Assembly (NCBI GenBank): GCA_050084515.1
Contig: CM114272.1
Coordinates: 45,756,001 to 45,820,000, forward strand
DNA length: 64,000 nt
Origin: Blasia pusilla
Taxonomy: Eukaryota; Marchantiophyta; Marchantiopsida; Blasiales
Direction: 5' to 3'
In this document: in pieces, positions 58,113 through 64,000 of the stretch
Layout of the letters: the number at the start of each line of letters is the position of its first letter
How positions within the stretch are numbered: the stretch's first letter is position 1
The notes under the pieces: model-generated
The model's database searches: none
Told to the model about the DNA's origin: nothing
The model's input: only the letters and a program-made list of their open reading frames with translations
Made by a program: the position numbers and the translations under genes

Positions 58113-59850
58113 AGTTGAGTCTTGATCTCCGCGTTTGTTGCTTGCATCCTGCTCTACTTATCTCATGAAGGAGAGAAACCCATCTTCTGACTCCGTCAAA
58201 CTCCTCCTTGTAATGGTGTTCACCAACTTCTTTTTCACAAGAACCTCACTAACTAACATCACTTGCAACATACCGCTTGCCTTGCACTAAGACGCTCAAA
58301 CTCAATGGTCTTTGCCTTAGCTTCACCTCATACGCATCCAGGAATGTGTTCCCCAAGACTCCGTGGATGCCATCCATCTTGTATGCAATGAAATTCTCCT
58401 TCAACTCAAATACTCTACACGCAAAGGTTAGTCCTAAAACTATCTAAGGTCTGGTGAGACTTGCCTTTGGCAAAGCCTACACGCAAAGGTTAGTCCTAAA
58501 ACTATCTAAGGTCTGGTGAGACTTGCCTTTGGCAAAGCCTACACGAATGGGTTTGTCCTCCTTAATTAGTGGTCGACAAACTCAATTCCTTTAGGATTCT
58601 TGGACTCAGAATGGAGTGCAAACCAACTGTATCAATGAGCAACATCACATCACGATGAGTGATATAAGATCTTAGGAACACAAGATTGGGTGTCCTCTTG
58701 GTGACTTGAAGGGACGTTTCCACACCTCCCCCCAACAAGTGCTTAGCAGCCAACACAATCATACTCCAATTACTAACCTTGGGCTCCCAACACCCCTTAG
58801 CCATATGCTTGGGTTCACCACAGTTGTAACAAATTACTTTGGCTTTCCCTGACTTTGGATGCTACACTCCTTTTGACTTCGCGTTGAATTCCACTTGCTT
58901 GGATGTAGGGGTAAGGGACTCTCCTTGATCGGGCTCATCCCCACTCCATGCCCTCTTGGATGCCCTCTTGTTTTCTGGTGTCTTTGAAAAAAACTTTTTG
59001 ATTGAAGGGTCATTGGACTTGAACCTCCTTATCCCCCATCCCTAGCCCTATCCGCTCTGTCGGCTTCAACAATTCCACGCACATCTTCGGTACCTCATGC
59101 ATTATGAAGAGGGCCTTTTCTGCTCTTGGCTTAAGTCCACTAGAGAAGATTACCTTCTTTGTGAGCTCATCTATCTTAAGAAGTGAGTTCATTTTTTGCA
59201 CTTAACTCTCACATATAAGCACTAAGGGACCCACTATGCCGCAGAAAAACGAACTCTACACCATCTCATAACTCTTGGTACTCCAAAGTGAATTGGTCGC
59301 TAATTAACATCTTGAACTTAGAGATGATCCGTGATCTAAATGTTCTTTTTGATGAGCATGCACTCATCACTAGAGTGCATGATCCTTGAGGAACGTGACC
59401 GGCATAGTCACCTTGTCTTACTTCTCTCCCCTTCGGGCCTGAAAGTATAGTTCCAACTCTGTAAGGAACTCATTCACTTTCCGAGATCATTCCATTCCCA
59501 TGAATGGCGTTGGCAGATTTGCATTACATGGTTTTCTTCCAAAACTAGAAGCTCTATCTGACTCAAACTGAGCAATCCACTTACTCTGCTAGGTCATTTG
59601 CTCCAACATTAGCTTCATCAAGTCCATCATTTGGACATGGAACACTGGGTCATTCGAGTGTGGGGTTGATGGCCTTGCGGAAAGATTCACATCCAAAACA
59701 TCCTCATGATTGGAGCTTGGCCTTTCGAGAGTCACCATCTCTTCCTCTAACTCTTGCTCAGACATCAGTTTGTCTCTTGGCTTTTGTAGCTTGACTCGAT
59801 ACTTCCGTGTGTCGTGCCCATACACATGGCTACAAAACATACATTGTTGT
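58113..59850 (-). pseudogene. gag and protease of the second gypsy element
   Basis: Gag pieces lie at 59589-59840 and 59010-59201. The CCHC knuckle and following protease region lie at 58562-58860 (MAKGCWEPK, then PNLVFLRSYITHRDVMLLID with LID in place of the usual Asp-Ser/Thr-Gly). A 62-bp tandem duplication at 58415-58538 shifts the frame. The same gag-to-protease stretch recurs at 60690-61680, giving an independent copy for comparison. Confidence 0.65.
58415..58538. repeat. Exact 62-bp tandem duplication
   Basis: Two identical 62-bp copies (58415-58476, 58477-58538) start CTACACGCAAAGGTTAGTCC, followed by the first seven bases of a third. Since 62 is not a multiple of 3 it breaks the pol frame. 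The identity of the copies implies a recent event. Confidence 0.95.
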
Positions 59851-60650
59851 CATCGAACACACACACAAACACACACGATCCCAAGCTAACTCATGGCATC
59901 CATACACACACGTAAGAAGTACCAAAATATCTCCAATCGCCCCCAATCTCTCTACACCATCTCACACCATAGCTCTCAAAGGTGTGCACTCTCTCTCATG
60001 TCAAACCAAACCCACTCTCCTAATGAAAGGCTTGGGTTACACTCACAAGGCAAGGGACCATAGCTCCGCCGCCTCATGCCAAGAGGTACAACAAAGAGAG
60101 AATGAGCTCTCAAGCTCTCTCTCCTTGAGGTATACTCCTCCCCTCTCCCAAACTCTCTCCATGGTAACCTATTCTCCCAAGTCACCTCCTTGGCTCTTGA
60201 CCTGATGTAGGAGGTCAAGGGCCACTTACCAAAAGTATAAAATTCGATCATATACTCAAAATGGTACTTACCTAAAATAGTAAGTTTCTCAATATGGCTC
60301 CAAATGAGCCGAAACGAAGGGGAAACCTGCTCTCTTAGGTTTCCCGGAGCCTCAACAGGTCATCCTCGACCTCTTGGGTCTGTCCTCCACTACTCGTACA
60401 GACGCATTGCTAGATCCCACCGATCTATCCTAACAGTCGTGACACGTGGTTTTTGCCATCAGTTGCCATCCTCAAGCCCTCGTCTACTCAGATCTCCTTC
60501 TTAATTAATTTCTTGCATCCATCCCCAAGCATCTAGGCCTGATTGCTACCTTGAGTTCTCCCCAAGTGTTCAGTTCCTCCTACGACATTAAATTTTCACT
60601 CACCAAAAATAAGCTCTGATACCACGTATTCTACACCTACTCCTCTGGAA
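59825..60650 (-). mobile_element. Leader/terminal repeat copy with primer-binding motif (TRIM-like)
   Basis: On the minus strand TGGTATCAGAGC lies at 60624-60613, matching the usual plant primer-binding site for initiator Met-tRNA. Then comes about 150 bp, the leader repeat seen at 9229-9720 (about 60435-59950), a purine run GGGGGCGAT, and the TGGAGATATT module ending TGTGTATGGGCA at 59825. It contains no coding part. It sits between two gag copies of the second gypsy lineage. The left LTR is not clearly recognisable upstream of the primer site. Confidence 0.55.
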
Positions 60651-60659
60651 CGTCAATCT

Positions 60660-61690
60660 TTAGTATCGTAGAAGCATACGTTCAATAGGGCATGTTTTTA
60701 ACAAGCAACAACACATCATGGTTAGCGATCTTGGATATTAGGTACACTAGATTGGGCGTCCTCTTGGTGACTTGGAGGGATGTTTCCAGACCTACCGCCA
60801 ACATATGCTTCGCAAAAAATGCAATTATACTCTAGTAACTACTCCTAGACTTTGAACATCCCTTAGCCATGTGCCTCGACTCACCATAGTTGTAGCAAGT
60901 CACTTTAATTTGGTGCTCCATGACTTTGGACGTTGAGCCCTTTTTGGCTTTGTATTGAGCTCCATTCATTTTGCTGCCATGGTAAGAGACTCTCCTTGGC
61001 CAAGCCCACCCCCACTTTAGACCCTCTTAGATTCCCTTTGTTCTTTGGTATCTTTGAAAAACCTTTGTACTCGAAGGGTCTTTGGACTTGAACTTCATTC
61101 TCCCTTATCAACACTACTAGTTTCAAGAGTTTTGCGCAAGTCTTTGGTAACTCACGTATTCAAAAGAGGGCCTTCTCAAGACTCTTAGTACTTTAGAGTG
61201 AATCGGTTGTTGATCAACACCTTGAACTCCTCCCAACTCAAAGATTACCTACTTACTAAATGTTCCTCCCAATGAGTTTTCCACCATTGGAGCGCATGAT
61301 CTTGTAAAAACATACGGTAACCTTATCTTGCTCGTATGCCCTTTGCGCCTCAAAGTATAGCTCCAACTCCATTAGTATCTCCTTCACTTTTTTGAGACCG
61401 TCCCATTCCAATGAATGGTGTGGGCACATTCGTCTTCCACAACTTCTTACCATAATTAGAACCTTTTTTGGACTCAACCTCGGCAATCCGCTTACTCTAT
61501 TCCATCATTTGCTCCGACATAATCTTTATCATGTCCATCATTTGCACATAAAACACCGGATCACTTAATATTGGAGTTGATACCTCCACGGAAGGGTTTG
61601 CAGTTGGGACATCCTTATGTCTAGCACTAGTCGGTACTTTAAGCACCATAATCTCCTTCATTGGCTCTTGGTCCAACACCGGTGTCGTAT
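60660..61690 (-). pseudogene. Second gag copy of the second gypsy lineage
   Basis: Read from 61690: MLDQEPMKEIMVLKVPTSAR, then DPVFYVQMMDMIKIMSEQMM (compare DPVFHVQMMDLMKLMLEQM at 59600), a capsid-like part around 61256-61486 (LELYFEAQRAY, LQWWKTHW), and a knuckle/protease stretch to 60690. The region 60690-60800 matches 58640-58760. Stops throughout. It shows that two elements of this family met here, with a shorter element between them. Confidence 0.7.
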
Positions 61691-62418
61691 AGTAAAATCA
61701 GCCAGTTAAGTGTTAGATAGAGTTTTATTAGTATTAAGTAAATTAGCTTAGGAAAAATAAATCCCCATGTTTAAACCTCTTTATGGTGCCTCTTTTATGC
61801 GGGCCCAACTTTAGAAAAGAGGTAATAAATAAAAGATGACTTTATAAAAGTAAAATAGTGAGGTTGGTGCTTTAATGAAAAGCAAAAATAGGCTTGGTTG
61901 GTGGCTAGGTTAGTTGGGGTAATTTGGAAAATATCAAGTGGGTAAAAGAGGATATTTTGGAAGAGATAAGAGGAAATCTACTTATGTCAAAATGTGATTG
62001 GCTAAGCCTTGAGAGGAAGCCATGTGGCACAAGATAAGATTAGCTCTATTTCGTACTCTTTTGGGTCTCTTGTGAGTATATAAAGAGGAGGGACCTTCAA
62101 GGGTTCATCACCTTCTATTCCACATCTTGAGTCTTTTGTGTCACTCTTGAGTGTATGAATTTGGGATTGCTTGCTCTTCCAATGAGAGTGGATCACCCCT
62201 CTTGGGAGAGTAACTTGACCATGGTCTATTCTTTGAGAATTTTCTAGAGTGTGGTGTGTGTGTGGATATGAGAGGTTTGTCACCTTAGAGGAGCTTAGTC
62301 ATACTAATATAGTGAATGTTTTGGCTTGTTACTTTCCCAATGAGAGTGGATTACACCTCTTGGGAGAATAATTCCCCTAAAACCCATTCTTGAGGAGAGT
62401 AGAGAATGTCTGTCAAGC
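61691..62418 (+). promoter_or_regulatory. Promoter-like region with TATA box and direct repeat
   Basis: GAGTATATAAAGAGGAGGG (TATA at 62076-62085) stands in an A/T-rich upstream block and is followed by a pyrimidine-rich stretch (CACCTTCTATTCCACATC). A 34-bp direct repeat, CCAATGAGAGTGGATYACNCC, then TCTTGGGAGARTAA, occurs at 62179-62213 and 62338-62371. It may be the LTR or leader of an unrecognised element driving the open frame at 62419. Confidence 0.4.
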
Positions 62419-62844
62419 ATGGATAGGGGTGGAGCACGAGTTGTGCCCAACTTTCCTTTCCTTAATCCATATCATGTCAAGATACTCTTTGTAGATAGGC
62501 ACTGGTTCATTCGCTATTTAATTTATCACTTTGGGGAGGCGTTCATGAACCAGGTCATTCAATCTCCAACTCCGGTGATCCTTCCTATCGTCACATATGG
62601 AAGGACATGGGATTGTACTTTTTATGTCCTTATATAGCGATCCATGGATGTCAATAGGCCTGCTCAAGTAGGGTTTAATACTAGTTGTGCTATCTTCCTC
62701 GTATACAAGCGTAAAATAGTTTATAGGGATTTTATAGTTAGGAATTTTGGGGTCCGGTGTTACGAACAAGTGATCGCCTCGGCACTTCCATTTGTGATAC
62801 CTATCGTGAGAGAATGGAGAGAATACATAATAATTTTATATTGA
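62419..62844 (+). pseudogene. Hypothetical protein with two similar 60-residue repeats
   Basis: The frame from ATG 62419 meets TAG at 62635-62637 and continues in phase to 62844. The halves resemble each other: WFIRYLIYHFGEAFMNQVIQ with PTPVILPIV, against IVYRDFIVRNFGVRCYEQVI with ALPFVIPIV. I recognise no family. The repeats are hydrophobic and Tyr/Phe-rich. It lies downstream of a TATA-containing region in the right orientation, so a decayed transposon gene is the best guess. Confidence 0.3.
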
Positions 62845-63278
62845 AAAAGAAGATCTTCTCAGAGAGTTCATCTTGCATCCACCGCGTCTGCCGTAGCTAG
62901 AAGGCCTGCCCTTACTCGAAGAAAGGCTCTCGACACGACACCGGTTCGTCTCTAAATTTTTTTCCGCTTATGATGGTGCTTTGGTGGTGATCCACCTACA
63001 GTCATCTTCCTTAAGCCCTAGTTTATTCAAATCTCCTCCTTGTCTCTTACGTCCTCCCCATGGCCAATGCAATCATCTAAGTTCCTCTGCTACATTGAGT
63101 TCTCCACGCCTCCCTCACGAGCTCATATCCACTCCATGCATCTCAACGCTCGTCTCCAACAACAATAAAGAAGCTCCGCACCATAGGAAGAGACACCCAC
63201 CCTGGCATGTCTCTCTATGGGACTATTCGCTACGGGAATGTCCTCCGCATGTGTGCTCTTCTCCCCGAACCCTTCTGA
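62845..63278. other. Sequence resembling part of the retroelement leader
   Basis: 63000-63060 (AGTCATCTTCCTTAAGCCCT, then ATTCAAATCTCCTCCTTGTCTC) resembles 60458-60500 of the leader copy. No coding motif was seen. The methyltransferase part expected beside the protease at 63279 on the minus strand is not here. Confidence 0.35.
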
Positions 63279-64000
63279 TCAGCGAACACCACCTGTGAAT
63301 GCTGCCAACGTGGTCACCATATCTTGACGTGGTCGACCACCACTACTCCTTGCAAGCTGCACTAGTAGATGGCTCACGCGTCCATCATCTGATGGCCACC
63401 TTGGCTGATAAGGAACCGTCTGCTCCAAAAAATCCAGAATGAAACCAAGGGGATACAACACTATACTCCCTACCAACACATCATAGGACTCTACCGGTGT
63501 CGTAATTGCCCGAGTGTGCACCATTGCACTATCCGACTCATGCTCTGGCTGGAGTCTAACCACCAACTCTGGTTGAGTCATGTAGCGCGTGGATGATACA
63601 CCCCCAATAGAGGTCTCTATCTGAAAGGGGCAATGCTCGATGTTGCCTTTCTATAACCCCAATGCCAAACACGCTGCCTTCCCTAACATCAAGGGTTACG
63701 CTCCTGAATCAAGTAGGATGCATTGCGGGTGGTACATCGTACCTATGGGACTAACCAAGCAAAAAACTCTTGCATGGTCATCCAACAATACCCCACTTGG
63801 TATGATCATGGCTCGCTGTATGGCCGGTCGAGCTAGCATATCTACCAACTTTGCCGCTGCCGCATGCCATGACTCAGTGGGGAACCTCCCGAGCACCTCC
63901 TCCGAGGTCAAGTCCACCACCTCCTCAACTACCTCTTAACGAGAGGTTGTCACCTCTCCATGTTCATACAATGTGGCGGCTAGCCAAAACACCTCCGTTG
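63279..64000 (-). pseudogene. Second copy of the methyltransferase-bearing gypsy family, protease part, cut by window edge
   Basis: Minus-strand frames give LGRFPTESWHAAAAKLVDML, ILLDSGA (63697-63717) with an intact D-S-G-A protease motif, then after a TAA and further breaks ESYDVLVGSIVLYPLGFILD and PYQPRWPSDDGRVSHL. These match 13080-13660 of the element at 9229 (SESYG/ESYGVLVGGTVLY type, YRPSWQSSDGRLSSL). The gag side continues past 64000. The methyltransferase side is missing, since homology ends near 63279. Confidence 0.75.

Larger units (their letters stand above)
55584..59850 (-). mobile_element. Second Ty3/gypsy lineage, gag-pol without methyltransferase
   Basis: Read from 59850 down: gag (MFCSHVYGHDTRKYRVKLQK), CCHC knuckle (CYNCGEPKHMAKGC near 58800), protease-like region, RT (58112-57348), RNase H (about 57140-56950), integrase (56298-55800). 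Stops and frameshifts are frequent. The polyprotein is the standard PR-RT-RH-IN order and differs from the element at 9229, being nearer the usual plant gypsy type. LTRs were not identified. Confidence 0.75.

Noticed and set aside
60613-60624. Primer-binding motif as proof of a complete LTR element
   Set aside because: TGGTATCAGAGC fits, but no LTR ending in CA is visible directly upstream, so a complete 5' LTR is not claimed.

Overview
The window looks like nuclear DNA of a land plant. It has one conserved multi-exon gene with canonical GT-AG introns, set in decayed transposons of plant type (CACTA/EnSpm, hAT, Ty3/gypsy). The degenerate CCCTAAA-type repeats and the TGGTATCAGAGC primer-site motif also fit a plant. 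The Ty3 element that carries a cytosine methyltransferase, and the fragment resembling a restriction-like endonuclease, suggest a non-flowering lineage (bryophyte, lycophyte, fern or charophyte relative). That placement is inference; no marker gene settles it.

Layout: 1-2150 has no recognisable gene except a perfect hairpin. 2156-7881 is a degenerate CACTA element on +: tnp2 transposase, DUF4218-like part, C-terminal domain, subterminal repeats and a 3' CACTA terminus. A foldback insertion with retroelement-derived sequence sits inside it. 9229-20305 is a large Ty3/gypsy-like element on +. Its order is leader repeat, gag with CCHC knuckle, aspartic protease, complete C5-cytosine methyltransferase (motifs I to X), reverse transcriptase, RNase H and integrase, ending in a PHD-finger-like module. 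An 880-bp tandem duplication and a 1.68-kb internal inversion have rearranged it. 20306-26980 holds telomere-like tandem repeats, microsatellites and unrecognised sequence. 27003-33150 holds two copies of a hAT-like transposon with related ends and promoters. A decayed gypsy fragment follows (33180-34490), then a 452-bp non-autonomous hAT relative with a perfect 8-bp target duplication (36277-36728). 38300-41906 is probably the 5' region of the one real gene. 41907-50310 is a 22-exon CLC chloride channel/transporter gene (830 residues). 51082-52164 (-) is an intact 360-residue ORF resembling a LINE-type endonuclease tail. 55584-61690 (-) holds a second gypsy lineage plus a further gag copy, separated by a leader-type repeat. 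The right edge (63279-64000, -) is a second copy of the methyltransferase-bearing family, showing only its protease part.

How it fits together: apart from the CLC gene, almost everything here is transposon debris. The most notable item is the retrotransposon coding for its own DNA methyltransferase and a possible chromatin-reading PHD module. Most of its premature stops are one C-to-T (or complementary G-to-A) step from a sense codon, the pattern expected from deamination of methylated cytosine.
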